From IMG/VR virus record IMGVR_UViG_3300020419_000006, positions 62,001 through 126,000 of that record: a stretch of DNA of 64,000 nucleotides; one strand, 5' to 3'. Position numbers and translations under genes: made by a program. The DNA is from a virus. Positions 19,759 through 28,960 of this stretch are shown here, in pieces (within the stretch, counting starts at the first letter, position 1; every line of letters begins with the position of its first letter). Below the pieces are notes generated by a model that saw only the letters and a list, made by a program, of their open reading frames with translations, ran no database searches and had not been told where the DNA came from.

Positions 19759-20574
19759 ATGGCTAAAGCTTCAACAAGGCAGGGACTTATAGATTACGCA
19801 CTACGTCAAAATGGTGCTCCAGTCCTAGAAATAAACATAGAAGATGATCAGATAGATGATCTAGTAGATGATGCTATCCAGTTTTACAATGAAAGAAATA
19901 GTGATGGTTACATCAGAACCCACGTAAAAATTAAGTGGACTGCAGACATGATTACCAACATGACTACTGATACCACTACTAGTATTGCATCTGGTACTTC
20001 TAATGCATTACCAGTCTCTTACCTAGAGCAGAATAATTTTGTTAAGATGCCAGATCATATCACTAGTGTCATTAAGGTATTCCCATTTGTATCTAAGAAC
20101 GTAACAAACCTATTTGACGTAAGGTATCAGTGGAGATTGAATGACCTCTGGGATTTAACGAACACAGAAATTTTGACCTATGAGATGGTCAACCGTAGAT
20201 TGGAAGACATATATTTCTTACTAGAAGGACAGAAACAAACTAGGTTCCAGTTGAGAGGAAACAAACTTTACTTGGATCTAGACTGGAAGACTGATGTTAA
20301 AGAAGATGATTTCTTAGTTCTAGAATGCTATCGTGCTGTAGATCCTACCGCAGATACTGATGTGTATAATGACATATGGATGAAGAGATATGTGTCTGCA
20401 TTGGTTCAAAGACAGTGGGGTGCTAACCTAATCAAGTTCCAAGGAGCACAGTTACCAGGTGGAATTACTATGAACGGAGAGTTTATATACAACGAAGGCA
20501 AAGAGAAAGTAGCAAAGTTAGAAGAAGAAATGCTCACAGTCTATGAGACTATGCCTATGGATATGATTGGCTAA
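19759..20574 (+). CDS. 13: Neck protein gp13
   Basis: 271 residues. The N-terminus (RQGLIDYALRQNGAPVLEIN) and the following acidic helix DDQIDDLVDDAIQFYNE are typical of the T4-like gp13 head-completion/neck protein, as is the central block with RLEDIYFLLEGQ. It caps the filled head and joins the tail. It is a little shorter than the T4 protein. It starts two bases after the protease stop and its own stop overlaps the next ATG, followed by gp14 and gp15 in canonical order, which makes the assignment secure. Confidence 0.9.
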   Translation: MAKASTRQGLIDYALRQNGAPVLEINIEDDQIDDLVDDAIQFYNERNSDGYIRTHVKIKWTADMITNMTTDTTTSIASGTSNALPVSYLEQNNFVKMPDHITSVIKVFPFVSKNVTNLFDVRYQWRLNDLWDLTNTEILTYEMVNRRLEDIYFLLEGQKQTRFQLRGNKLYLDLDWKTDVKEDDFLVLECYRAVDPTADTDVYNDIWMKRYVSALVQRQWGANLIKFQGAQLPGGITMNGEFIYNEGKEKVAKLEEEMLTVYETMPMDMIG

Positions 20575-21911
20575 TGGCAAGATCCACTTACTTCACACAT
20601 GGTACTAGGAACGAACAGTTCTTATTACAGAATTTAGTAGAAGAGCATCTCAAAATGTTTGGGATGGATATACTCTATTGCCCTAGAGAGATCATGCAGA
20701 CTGATGGTGTCTTTAATGAGGAAGTTATTGGTGAGTTTAATGATGCATATATTATAGAAGCATATCTAGAAAACCCTGATGGGTTCCAAGGTGCAGGTGA
20801 TTTACTTACTAAGTTTGGTGTAGCACAGGCAGATGAAATAACTATGGTTATCTCTGCTCAGAGATTTTCAGATCTTATATCCCAATTCCTTTTACTAGAT
20901 CCAGATTACAAAGCACCTGAGAGACCACAAGAAGGTGATCTAATATATTTCCCACTAACAAGCAATTACTTTGAGATAAAATTTGTAGAGCATGAAGAAC
21001 CATTCTACCAGTTAGGTAAAGGTTATGTCTATAAACTTAAAGCAGAACTATTCGAGTACAGTGACGAGCAAGGAGATGTCTTTGACAGCGACGAGGATCT
21101 TGTCGATTACGGTTACACTGTCAAGCATTACTACTTGCCTATCAATGGTACTACTGCTACTGGAACTCCAACATTACTAAGTGGAGTTATAGATCAAGTC
21201 TACATTGATCAAAACGGATCTAAGTATAACGAAGCACCTACAGTTACTATCGGTGGAGATGGTAGTGGTGCAACAGCAACAGCATATCTTGCTAACATTA
21301 CTTTGAGTGGTGGATCACCAACAGCATCCGCTATTATCAGAGCAACAGTTAAAGAGGGTGAGATTAGATCTGTACAGATTGTAGATGGTGGTGCAAACTA
21401 TGATGAGGATAGAGTAACTCTAGTTGTTAGTTCCCCAGATAGTCCTGGTAGATTTGCAACTATACTCCCTACTTTTACCAATGGTGTATTGACTTCATTG
21501 AATATAGTCAATGGTGGTTCAGGGTATAAGAGTGTTAGATTAGTTGATATTGATAACGGTGGTACTGGATATACATCTGCTACTGCAACGTTCTCTGCTG
21601 CACCAGTTGGAATATCAGGAGCATTCACTGTACCTGAAACAGTCACTGGTAGCACTACAGGAACTACTGCAAACCTAGTAGAGTGGGATGCAAATGAAGG
21701 TTGGGTCAAACTGAAGTCCCCAACTGGTACGTTTACAATAGGTGAATCTATAGTTGGTTCAGAGTCTGGGGCTACAATTGTGCTAGATAGTAGGGACGAG
21801 ATGGCAACTGCAGATCCTAAATACTCTGAAGCTGTTACTTTTGAGACAGCTGGCGATGATATCATGGACTTCAGTGAAGGAAACCCATTTGGAATAGCAG
21901 GTAACTTATAA
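20574..21911 (+). CDS. 14: Neck protein gp14 with long C-terminal beta-repeat extension
   Basis: 445 residues, against about 256 in T4. Residues 1-180 match gp14 (FTHGTRNEQFLLQNLVEEH, YLENPDGFQGAGDLLTKFG, RPQEGDLIYFPL). The remainder (about 190-420) is an extra region of Gly/Thr-rich beta repeats with GGANYDE, GGSGYKS and GGTGYTS motifs, the same type of repeat as in the large fibre at the window start. gp14 closes the portal together with gp13. The extension probably projects from the neck as a decoration. TAATG overlap with gp13. Confidence 0.88.
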   Translation: MARSTYFTHGTRNEQFLLQNLVEEHLKMFGMDILYCPREIMQTDGVFNEEVIGEFNDAYIIEAYLENPDGFQGAGDLLTKFGVAQADEITMVISAQRFSDLISQFLLLDPDYKAPERPQEGDLIYFPLTSNYFEIKFVEHEEPFYQLGKGYVYKLKAELFEYSDEQGDVFDSDEDLVDYGYTVKHYYLPINGTTATGTPTLLSGVIDQVYIDQNGSKYNEAPTVTIGGDGSGATATAYLANITLSGGSPTASAIIRATVKEGEIRSVQIVDGGANYDEDRVTLVVSSPDSPGRFATILPTFTNGVLTSLNIVNGGSGYKSVRLVDIDNGGTGYTSATATFSAAPVGISGAFTVPETVTGSTTGTTANLVEWDANEGWVKLKSPTGTFTIGESIVGSESGATIVLDSRDEMATADPKYSEAVTFETAGDDIMDFSEGNPFGIAGNL

Positions 21912-22915
21912 TGTTAGGTGCATACACATACAACAAGATTATTAGAAAGTGCGTCATAGGATTTGGAACACTCTTCAATAACATAGAATGCCGAAAGGAA
22001 AAAACAGACGGAACCATATACAGTAGGTTGAAAGTACCTCTAGCGTACGGTCCTCGACAGAAATTTTTAGCAAGACTAGAACAACAGGCAGATCTAAACC
22101 AAAAGGTTGCGATCACAGTTCCCCGTTTATCATTTGAGATGACAGGGATATCATATGATAGTGCTAGGAAACTTGCTCCCATCACAATGAATTTGCAAAC
22201 GGGCGATAAGGATACTGTGAGGAGACAGTACACTCCTGTACCATATAATATAGACTTTGAATTAAATGTCATATCTAAGACTAATGATGAAAGTCTAGAG
22301 ATCCTAGAACAGATAGTTCCCATCTTCCAACCGTCATATCAGATGACTATTAAGTTGGTTGATGAGATGAAAGACTATAGGGACATTCCTATTATATTGA
22401 ATAGCATCAATTACAGTGATGACTATGAAGGATCTTTTGATGACAGAAAGATTACTCTAGTTACCATGAGTTTTACTTGTAAGACTTACATCTTCGGACC
22501 TGTTGGAACTCAAGGACCTATCAAGAAAGCAAAAGCAGATATCTATACTACTATGCCTTCTGCTACAGCAACCAGACAGGTTGAGTATCAGGTCACACCA
22601 AAAGCACTTACCGACAAAAACAAGGACGGTACTACAGAACTTGCAGGTGCTATCACCGCAAGGAACCTCTCAGTTGAGGTAGTAGACTATAGCGACATTC
22701 CTACTCAATCATATATTGAGATAGGTAATGAAGTAATGTATGTCAAGAGTAAGACATCACCGAACAAGTTATCTGTTCGTAGAGCACAAAATGGAACTAC
22801 TGCTGCAGCTGCAGTATCAGGTACACCTGTTGATCTAATTGATGCTACAGATGATGCACTACTAACTAGTGGTGATGACTTTGGATTCTCGGAGAGCACT
22901 TCTTATTATGAGTAA
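21911..22915 (+). CDS. 15: Tail sheath stabiliser gp15
   Basis: 334 residues. The start (MLGAYTYNKIIRKCVIGFGTLFNNI) and the central segments ITVPRLSFEM, LEILEQIVPIFQPSYQMTIK and RKITLVTMSFT align with T4 gp15, the terminator that crowns the finished tail and joins it to the neck. The C-terminal 100 residues (from about 230) are extra and look like a small beta domain (YIEIGNEVMYVKS). The stop overlaps the gp16 start by eight bases. Confidence 0.88.
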   Translation: MLGAYTYNKIIRKCVIGFGTLFNNIECRKEKTDGTIYSRLKVPLAYGPRQKFLARLEQQADLNQKVAITVPRLSFEMTGISYDSARKLAPITMNLQTGDKDTVRRQYTPVPYNIDFELNVISKTNDESLEILEQIVPIFQPSYQMTIKLVDEMKDYRDIPIILNSINYSDDYEGSFDDRKITLVTMSFTCKTYIFGPVGTQGPIKKAKADIYTTMPSATATRQVEYQVTPKALTDKNKDGTTELAGAITARNLSVEVVDYSDIPTQSYIEIGNEVMYVKSKTSPNKLSVRRAQNGTTAAAAVSGTPVDLIDATDDALLTSGDDFGFSESTSYYE

Positions 22916-23321
22916 CGAACTAGACAAAGCATTTGATATTGTAGAAACAGTATCAGAGGTGACACCCAAACCTGAGGTCAAAGCACCTCCTAAAAAGGTG
23001 AATGCTAAAGATGAGGTACAGGACGACTATGAATATGCACGAGGAAACCTTTACGCCTTGGTGGATAAAGGACAAGAAGCTGTCAACGGTGCTCTTGATT
23101 TGGCTATGTCTTCTGATCACCCTAGAGCATACGAAGTTGCTGGACAACTCATCAAACACGTAGGTGATGTGGCAGACAAACTTATGGCACTACAGAAGGA
23201 CAAAAAAAATGTCAAAGAAGAGAGTGCTAAAAAGGTAGTGACTAACAACTCTTTGTTTGTTGGTAGTACTGCTGACCTTCAAAAGATGCTCAAAGACGCA
23301 TCTAAGAAAAAAGATAAATAA
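22908..23321 (+). CDS. 16: Terminase small subunit gp16
   Basis: 137 residues from the ATG at 22908, chosen over an in-frame ATG at 22869 because the conserved protein begins MSNELDKAFDI. A disordered, Lys/Pro-rich linker is followed by a helical hairpin (YARGNLYALVDKGQEAVNGALD... YEVAGQLIKHVGDVADKLM), which is the oligomerising core of T4-type gp16. It regulates packaging initiation together with gp17. T4 gp16 is 164 residues, so the length fits. Confidence 0.85.
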   Translation: MSNELDKAFDIVETVSEVTPKPEVKAPPKKVNAKDEVQDDYEYARGNLYALVDKGQEAVNGALDLAMSSDHPRAYEVAGQLIKHVGDVADKLMALQKDKKNVKEESAKKVVTNNSLFVGSTADLQKMLKDASKKKDK

Positions 23322-23325
23322 TCTT

Positions 23326-23583
23326 ATGGCATATCAAAGAAACGACAAAGACTGTGACCCAGTAGATCCTCAACCAGGAAAGACTACGGTCAACCAATTC
23401 GCAGGTAATGAGGGTTGGAGTACAGTCACTTACGAAAACTTTAACGCTGACTATCAAGCTCGTAATACTAACAATACTGCGAGAACACCTGGCACATACC
23501 AAGCAAGGAATACTAACAATACTGCTAGAACTCCTGCAGCGTATCAGCGTCATGACAAAGACAACAATGCGGTGACAGGATGA
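23326..23583 (+). CDS. Short repeat protein between gp16 and gp17
   Basis: 85 residues from ATG 23326; an upstream in-frame ATG at 23257 lies inside gp16 and is rejected. Two perfect-length 15-residue repeats (YQARNTNNTARTP plus two residues) occupy the C-terminal half. The ends of the protein resemble each other (AYQRNDKD near the start, AYQRHDKD near the end). It is Asn/Thr/Arg-rich and probably flexible. No family is recognised. Its stop overlaps the next start (ATGA). Confidence 0.6.
   Translation: MAYQRNDKDCDPVDPQPGKTTVNQFAGNEGWSTVTYENFNADYQARNTNNTARTPGTYQARNTNNTARTPAAYQRHDKDNNAVTG
23452..23541 (+). repeat. Two tandem 45-bp repeats
   Basis: Units 23452-23496 and 23497-23541 both encode YQARNTNNTARTP plus a two-residue end (GT, then AA). 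DNA differences are mostly at third positions, so the peptide is better conserved than the DNA. Confidence 0.8.
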
Positions 23584-24284
23584 CTACAAGAATACCTACA
23601 ATGTATGGAAGGTACTACGTTCTCACTATTGTATGGAGAGGTAGAGAATATGATATCACTGTCTTTAGATCTAAGTTACAAAAACTTCAGAGACCACAAG
23701 CACAGCGTATCGCTCAGAGTATCTACCCAAATAGTAAGGTAATCAAGTATCATGAATCCGATCCAAGTGACGGACCTGTTGTATTAGCAACAGAATCTTT
23801 GAGACAAGCAAAGAAGAACATTGGTAGAGATCCCGACAAACCTTCCTGTTGGAAAGGTTATAAAGCAAAGGGAACTAAGATGAAGGGCGGTAAGTCAGTA
23901 CCGAACTGTGTGAAAGAATTTGCTACGTTCATGGATGAAGCAAAGAAAGGTTCTAAAAAGAAAAAGAACCAAGTGAATGATGAAGACAAACACGATGCAG
24001 GTAACTTACCACCTGCTATGGGAGGACCTTTGGGAGAAGGTGCTGCATGGACAAAGAAGGCTGGCAAGAACAAAGAAGGTGGTTTAAATGAGAAAGGGAG
24101 GAAGTCTTATGAAAAAGAAAATCCTGGTTCTGATTTAAAAGCACCATCTAAAAAGAAAGGAAACAAGCGAAGAGCAAGTTTCTGTGCTAGAATGAAAGGT
24201 ATGAAGAAGAAACTTACTTCTAAAAAGACTGCATCTGATCCAGATAGTAGGATAAACAAATCTCTAAGAGCGTGGAACTGTTAA
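23580..24284 (+). CDS. Lys-rich protein with Cys-containing motifs, probable virion/internal protein
   Basis: 234 residues. An N-terminal part of about 70 residues looks globular, then CWKGYKAKGTKMKGGKSVPN with C and NCV is a motif I associate with marine T4-like phage proteins. The C-terminal 100 residues are very basic and end ASFCARMKGMKKKL ... DPDSRINKSLRAWNC, which I recall as the conserved end of a DUF6321-type domain. The charge suggests DNA contact inside the capsid. That function is inferred. Confidence 0.65.
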   Translation: MTTRIPTMYGRYYVLTIVWRGREYDITVFRSKLQKLQRPQAQRIAQSIYPNSKVIKYHESDPSDGPVVLATESLRQAKKNIGRDPDKPSCWKGYKAKGTKMKGGKSVPNCVKEFATFMDEAKKGSKKKKNQVNDEDKHDAGNLPPAMGGPLGEGAAWTKKAGKNKEGGLNEKGRKSYEKENPGSDLKAPSKKKGNKRRASFCARMKGMKKKLTSKKTASDPDSRINKSLRAWNC

Positions 24285-24286
24285 TT

Positions 24287-24445
24287 ATGAAGACTAGAAT
24301 AGAAGAATTAAAATCTGAACTCCGTGTTGTAGAGGCATTTCGAGACGTTGGCCGTGCCAAAGTTTTGAAATCCATGCTACAATATGAACTAAAGCAGGAG
24401 GAGTTCAGTCATGAGCGAAGTACCAGAGGATCGGTTAGACACTGA
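24287..24445 (+). CDS. Small helical ORF before gp17
   Basis: 52 residues beginning MKTRIEELKSELRVVEAFRD, two predicted amphipathic helices with a charged tail. It starts two bases after the previous stop and overlaps the next small ORF by 35 bases in another frame. No family is recognised. The tight spacing is the main support. Confidence 0.5.
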   Translation: MKTRIEELKSELRVVEAFRDVGRAKVLKSMLQYELKQEEFSHERSTRGSVRH

Positions 24446-24578
24446 TTGGATTGATTACGAAGGTGTAATAGGAGAAGATCCTGTGACACATCAATTCACT
24501 CTACAATTACATAGGCACCTATATTGGTTCCCAACCAAAGAGGAAGCTGAAGAGTTTCAAGTAACGCATGCCGACTAA
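24411..24578 (+). CDS. Small acidic ORF before gp17
   Basis: 55 residues starting MSEVPEDRLDTDWIDYEGV, acidic, with an aromatic core (HQFTLQLHRHLYWFPTKEEA). A strong CAGGAGGAG ribosome site lies eight bases before the ATG, and its stop overlaps the gp17 start by 11 bases. This makes translation likely. Function unknown; a gp17-coupled packaging accessory is possible from position only. Confidence 0.6.
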   Translation: MSEVPEDRLDTDWIDYEGVIGEDPVTHQFTLQLHRHLYWFPTKEEAEEFQVTHAD

Positions 24579-26250
24579 TACTACAGATTTTTACTTAGGC
24601 AATCCCAATCTTAAGAAGGTTGGTGCTGAAATACAATTTACCAAGGAGCAGATATCCGAATACCTTAAGTGTAAAGAGGATCCTGTTTACTTTGCGATGA
24701 ATTACATCAAGATTATATCTCTTGATGAAGGTATCGTGCCATTTAAAATGTGGGACTTTCAACAGGAGTTGATCGAAAAGTTCCATAAGCACAGATTTAA
24801 CATTGCAAAACTTCCTCGACAGACTGGTAAGTCCACTACGTGTGTGTCTTATCTACTTCACTATGTCTTGTTTAATGACAACGTGAACGTTGGTATTCTT
24901 GCCAACAAGTTATCTACTGCTAGAGACTTGCTCGGAAGATTACAACTTGCTTATGAACAGCTGCCCATGTGGATGCAGCAAGGTATCATAACATATAACA
25001 AAGGATCAATGGAGTTAGAAAATGGATCTAAAATCTTGGCTGCGTCTACCTCTGCTAGTGCAGTCCGAGGTATGTCTTTCAACATTATTTTTTTGGATGA
25101 GTTTGCCTTTATACCTAATCATATTGCCGAACAGTTCTTTAGTTCTGTATATCCTACTATCACTTCAGGTACCAAGACGAAAGTCATAATCATTAGCACA
25201 CCTAATGGTATGAACCACTTCTATAAGTTGTGGGTAGATGCACAGAAGGGTAAAAATGGGTACGCATGGTCTGAAGTTCACTGGTCAAAAGTACCAGGCA
25301 GAGATGCTCAATGGAAGGAAACGACTATCGCAAACACTTCCGTAAGACAGTTCACTCAAGAGTTTGACTGCGAGTTCTTAGGATCTGTTGATACATTGAT
25401 AGCAGCATCTAAGTTGAGAGTATTAGTCTACGATGACATAATGACTAGCAATGCTGGTTTAGATGTATATGAAAATCCTGTAGACAACAACGATTATATT
25501 ATATGTGTGGATGTATCTCGTGGTCTATCACAGGATTACTCTGCCTTTGTGGTTATCAATATATCTAAAGCACCGTGGAGACTGGTGGCAAAGTATAGGA
25601 ACAATGAGATCAGACCTATGCTATTACCAAACGTTATCTACAATGTAGCAAACAATTATAATAAAGCACACGTATTGATAGAAGTAAATGATATAGGAGA
25701 AGCAGTTGCTTCTAGTTTATTCTATGATGTCGAGTATGAAAATGTACTGATGTGTGCTATGAGAGGTCGTGCAGGTCAGATAGTTGGACAAGGTTTCTCA
25801 GGTAATAAGACACAGATGGGTGTCAAGATGAGCAAGACAGTTAAGGCACAAGGATGCTCTAACTTAAAGACTTTGATAGAAGATGATAAATTAATTGTTA
25901 AGGATTACAACATAGTATCTGAACTAACTACCTTCATTCAAAACAAACAATCATTTGAAGCAGACGAAGGATATCATGATGACCTTGTTATGTGTTTAGT
26001 CATCTTCTCATGGTTAGTGCAGCAAGAATACTTTAAAGAAATGACGGATCAGGACATCCGTCGTAGAATATACGAAGAACAGAAGAACCAGATAGAACAA
26101 GACATGGCACCATTTGGTTTTATAGACGATGGATTGGAAGATGAGATGATCAAAGACAGCGAGGGAAATATCTGGACTATTGATATGAATGAGAAAGAAT
26201 ACACCTTAGACGAGTATGGTGATAGGGCATTCATGTGGGACTATCGCTGA
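24568..26250 (+). CDS. 17: Terminase large subunit gp17
   Basis: 560 residues (T4 610). The ATPase domain has Walker A PRQTGKST (about residues 83-90) and Walker B IIFLDEFAF (about 174-182). The RNase H-like nuclease begins at VDVSRGLSQDYSA (first metal Asp about 315), with further acidic residues in IEVNDIG and a late HDDLVM. It pumps DNA into the prohead and cuts the concatemer. It lies immediately downstream of gp16 and the small ORFs. No truncation is seen. Confidence 0.95.
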   Translation: MPTNTTDFYLGNPNLKKVGAEIQFTKEQISEYLKCKEDPVYFAMNYIKIISLDEGIVPFKMWDFQQELIEKFHKHRFNIAKLPRQTGKSTTCVSYLLHYVLFNDNVNVGILANKLSTARDLLGRLQLAYEQLPMWMQQGIITYNKGSMELENGSKILAASTSASAVRGMSFNIIFLDEFAFIPNHIAEQFFSSVYPTITSGTKTKVIIISTPNGMNHFYKLWVDAQKGKNGYAWSEVHWSKVPGRDAQWKETTIANTSVRQFTQEFDCEFLGSVDTLIAASKLRVLVYDDIMTSNAGLDVYENPVDNNDYIICVDVSRGLSQDYSAFVVINISKAPWRLVAKYRNNEIRPMLLPNVIYNVANNYNKAHVLIEVNDIGEAVASSLFYDVEYENVLMCAMRGRAGQIVGQGFSGNKTQMGVKMSKTVKAQGCSNLKTLIEDDKLIVKDYNIVSELTTFIQNKQSFEADEGYHDDLVMCLVIFSWLVQQEYFKEMTDQDIRRRIYEEQKNQIEQDMAPFGFIDDGLEDEMIKDSEGNIWTIDMNEKEYTLDEYGDRAFMWDYR

Positions 26251-26264
26251 AAGAGCTCCAATTT

Positions 26265-26271
26265 CTAAATA
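26265..26271 (+). promoter_or_regulatory. Late-promoter motif CTAAATA
   Basis: CTAAATA in the 60-base gap between gp17 and gp18, 39 bases before the gp18 ATG; a GGAG site at 26301-26304 follows. It does not overlap a stop codon, so it is one of the better-supported late motifs here. Confidence 0.65.
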
Positions 26272-26310
26272 ACTATAGACAAAAATTGATTTATCATCAG
26301 GAGTACACGC

Positions 26311-28296
26311 ATGGCTAGCACGCTTCTATCGCCAGGAGTTGAGATCCAGGAAAGGGATCTGACTGTTGGGTCGATTGAGACGGTTGAAGTAAACGTTGGG
26401 GCAATAGCAGGATCATTTGCAAAAGGACCTGTTCTTACACCCGTTCGTATATCAAACGAATCTCAACTCATTGAAATCTTTGGAGAACCATCTGACTCTA
26501 ACGCAGAAACATGGTGGACTGCAGCAAGTTTCCTATCTTACGGTGGAGTACTTGACGTAGTTCGTTGTGCAACATCTGGACAGTTAAGTGCATCAGACGA
26601 CAGTGCAACATCTCCATATCTTCTTTCTATTACTACTAAAGAAGTATACGAAGCAACATATTTCACAGCAGCAGCAAACCCATTCCACTACGCAGCAAGA
26701 GATGTTGGTGCAGACGGAAATGCAATAAGGGTTGGGGTAATTGATAAGGGAGCAGACGTTTCCTTAAAACTAGATGGTGCTTTAGGCACTGCTACAGTTG
26801 GTACACAAGTACAGAATACAGCTGGAACTAAATCGGGTTACATCTATGCGTGGGATGGTGGCACGAATACAGTTTCACTAATTTCTTCTGACACATGGAC
26901 AACAGCAGACATCGTTGAGAATGGTGTAAGTGACTTAAACATCACAACAGTTTCTGACTGGTATGATGGACAGGATGTATTTACAGGACTTAAGTGGTCT
27001 TCTATTGCTCCTAGACCTGGCACTTCACCTTACGTCGCAGCACGTGGCGGTTCAAGTGATGAAATGCATGTTGCAGTTTGGGATGCTACTGGTGCTATCA
27101 CTGGTTCACCAAACACTTTACTTGAGAAGTTTACATATGTTTCTAAAGCAAACAATGCTAAAACAACTCAAGGTGCAGGTAACTATTACCCACAGGTTGT
27201 ACTTGACAAGAGTGCATTTGTTTACTGGGGTGCTCACGAAACATCAGTATATGATGTAAGTGGTAACCAAGCAGCTACTGGTGGTAACATCGCAGGTACT
27301 GGTAATGCAGGTAGTCCAAGTACAACAACATTTGACTTGTTCTCTGGTCCTACTAGCTACACTATGGCGAAAGGTGCTGAAACTGGAAGTGCATCTTCTG
27401 GAGAAATTATCACTGGACTTCAAGAGTTCGCTGATACTGAAACAGTTTCAATAGATTATCTAATTGCTGGTCCTGGTGACGCAGCAAGCAAAACCAATAC
27501 TCAGGCAATCGGTGCTGCAGTATTAACAATCACTTCAAACAGAAAGGATTGTGTTGGTTTCTTATCTCCTTTCAGAGGAGACGTTGTTGGAGTTACAAGC
27601 TCCATGACACAAACACAAAACGTAGTTGACTACTACTCAGGTATGCAAGCAACATCATTCGGTGTGTTTGATAATACATGGAAGTATGTCTACGACAGAT
27701 TTGCTGACAAGTATAGATACATTCCATGTAACGGAGACGTTGCAGGATTATGTGCTGCTACTACAGCAAACGGATTACCTTGGTTCTCACCAGCAGGTTT
27801 AAACCGTGGTGCAATTAAGAATGCTGTTAAACTAGCATACTCACCAACCAAATCCGAAAGAGATTCATTGTATCAGAAGAGAATTAATCCTATAACCAGT
27901 CTACCTGGTCAAGGCATAGTTCTATTCGGTGACAAAACAGCTCTCGCTTCACCATCTGCATTTGATCGCATCAACGTTCGTCGTCTTTTCAACGTGATAG
28001 AGAAGACAATCGGCAACGCTGCGAAGGGAGTACTCTTTGAACTTAATGACGAATTCACTAGAAACAACTTTAAGAATGTTGTTGAACCATACCTTAGAGG
28101 TGTACAAGCCGAAAGAGGTATCACAGATTTCTTAGTTGTATGTGATGACACCAATAATCCTGGTTCAGTCATTGACGCGAACGAATTTAAGGCAGATTTC
28201 TATATCAAGCCTGCACGTTCAATCAACTTTATCACATTGACATTCATTGCTACACGCACTGGCGTTAGTTTTGAAGAAGTCATCCCCCGCAGATAA
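26311..28296 (+). CDS. 18: Tail sheath protein gp18
   Basis: 661 residues, almost the T4 length. The start STLLSPGVEIQERDLTVGSI is the sheath N-terminal arm, and the C-terminal sheath domain contains NVRRLFNVIEKTI, FELNDEFTRNNF and ITLTFIATRTGVSFEE, which link neighbouring subunits in the contractile sheath. The middle insertion (about 150-400) is the variable surface domain. It is preceded by a late-promoter motif and a GGAG site and followed by gp19. Confidence 0.95.
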   Translation: MASTLLSPGVEIQERDLTVGSIETVEVNVGAIAGSFAKGPVLTPVRISNESQLIEIFGEPSDSNAETWWTAASFLSYGGVLDVVRCATSGQLSASDDSATSPYLLSITTKEVYEATYFTAAANPFHYAARDVGADGNAIRVGVIDKGADVSLKLDGALGTATVGTQVQNTAGTKSGYIYAWDGGTNTVSLISSDTWTTADIVENGVSDLNITTVSDWYDGQDVFTGLKWSSIAPRPGTSPYVAARGGSSDEMHVAVWDATGAITGSPNTLLEKFTYVSKANNAKTTQGAGNYYPQVVLDKSAFVYWGAHETSVYDVSGNQAATGGNIAGTGNAGSPSTTTFDLFSGPTSYTMAKGAETGSASSGEIITGLQEFADTETVSIDYLIAGPGDAASKTNTQAIGAAVLTITSNRKDCVGFLSPFRGDVVGVTSSMTQTQNVVDYYSGMQATSFGVFDNTWKYVYDRFADKYRYIPCNGDVAGLCAATTANGLPWFSPAGLNRGAIKNAVKLAYSPTKSERDSLYQKRINPITSLPGQGIVLFGDKTALASPSAFDRINVRRLFNVIEKTIGNAAKGVLFELNDEFTRNNFKNVVEPYLRGVQAERGITDFLVVCDDTNNPGSVIDANEFKADFYIKPARSINFITLTFIATRTGVSFEEVIPRR

Positions 28297-28315
28297 TTAA
28301 CGGAGCACATTAACA

Positions 28316-28921
28316 ATGGCAACCCCACTAGGTATTTTAGAATTCCAAAGAGCGATTAGAGGTGGTGTACGACCTAACCTCTTCTCAGTAGCCCACGCTT
28401 GGCCACAAGGCACAGCTTTATCAGAACCCGTCATCGACGGAGTAGCAGCATCCAAAGGATCTGCTGTTACATACATGTGTAAGTCTGCTGCTTTACCAGC
28501 AACCAACGTTGGAACAGTTGAACTTCCCTTCCGTGGACGTGTTATTAAAGTTCCTGGCGACAGAACTTATGAAACATGGACAGGTACATTCTATATGGAT
28601 GATGCATTCGCACTAAGAAGTGCTTATGAGAAGTGGATCCAACTTACTAATGACGTTGAAGCTAACACTGCAAACTCTGATATTGTGGACACATGGGTAG
28701 ACATCCAAGTCACACAACTAGACAAGTTTGGTGGTGACGGTGCTGCAGATGGAAAACTAACAGAATTAAGACAGTACAATTTAGTCAGTGCTTGGCCTGT
28801 AAGTGTATCACAAGTATCACTTGCATACGACAACAACGATTCATACGAAGAGTTTGATGTTGAGTTTGCTTATCAGTACCATACAAGTTCTGGTGGCAAA
28901 AACAAGAATAACGTCGTTTAG
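28316..28921 (+). CDS. 19: Tail tube protein gp19
   Basis: 201 residues. The N-terminus (TPLGILEFQRAIRGGVRPNL) and the segment VPGDRTYETWTGTFYMDD with the later DVEFAYQYH are typical of the T4-like tube monomer, which stacks as hexamers inside the sheath. Slightly longer than T4 gp19 (163). A GGAG ribosome site is present nine bases upstream. Same order as T4 between gp18 and gp20. Confidence 0.93.
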   Translation: MATPLGILEFQRAIRGGVRPNLFSVAHAWPQGTALSEPVIDGVAASKGSAVTYMCKSAALPATNVGTVELPFRGRVIKVPGDRTYETWTGTFYMDDAFALRSAYEKWIQLTNDVEANTANSDIVDTWVDIQVTQLDKFGGDGAADGKLTELRQYNLVSAWPVSVSQVSLAYDNNDSYEEFDVEFAYQYHTSSGGKNKNNVV

Positions 28922-28929
28922 AAAGTCAA

Positions 28930-28936
28930 CTAAATA
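28930..28936 (+). promoter_or_regulatory. Late-promoter motif CTAAATA
   Basis: CTAAATA lies in the 39-base gap between gp19 and gp20, 24 bases before the gp20 ATG and outside any stop codon. Confidence 0.6.
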
Positions 28937-28960
28937 GTCAGGTAAAGAAACCCAAATATT

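Noticed and set aside
23313-23320. GATAAATA late-promoter-like motif before the 85-residue repeat protein
   Set aside because: It is made by the Asp-Lys-stop end of gp16 and lies only five bases before the next ATG, so transcription would start inside the gene.
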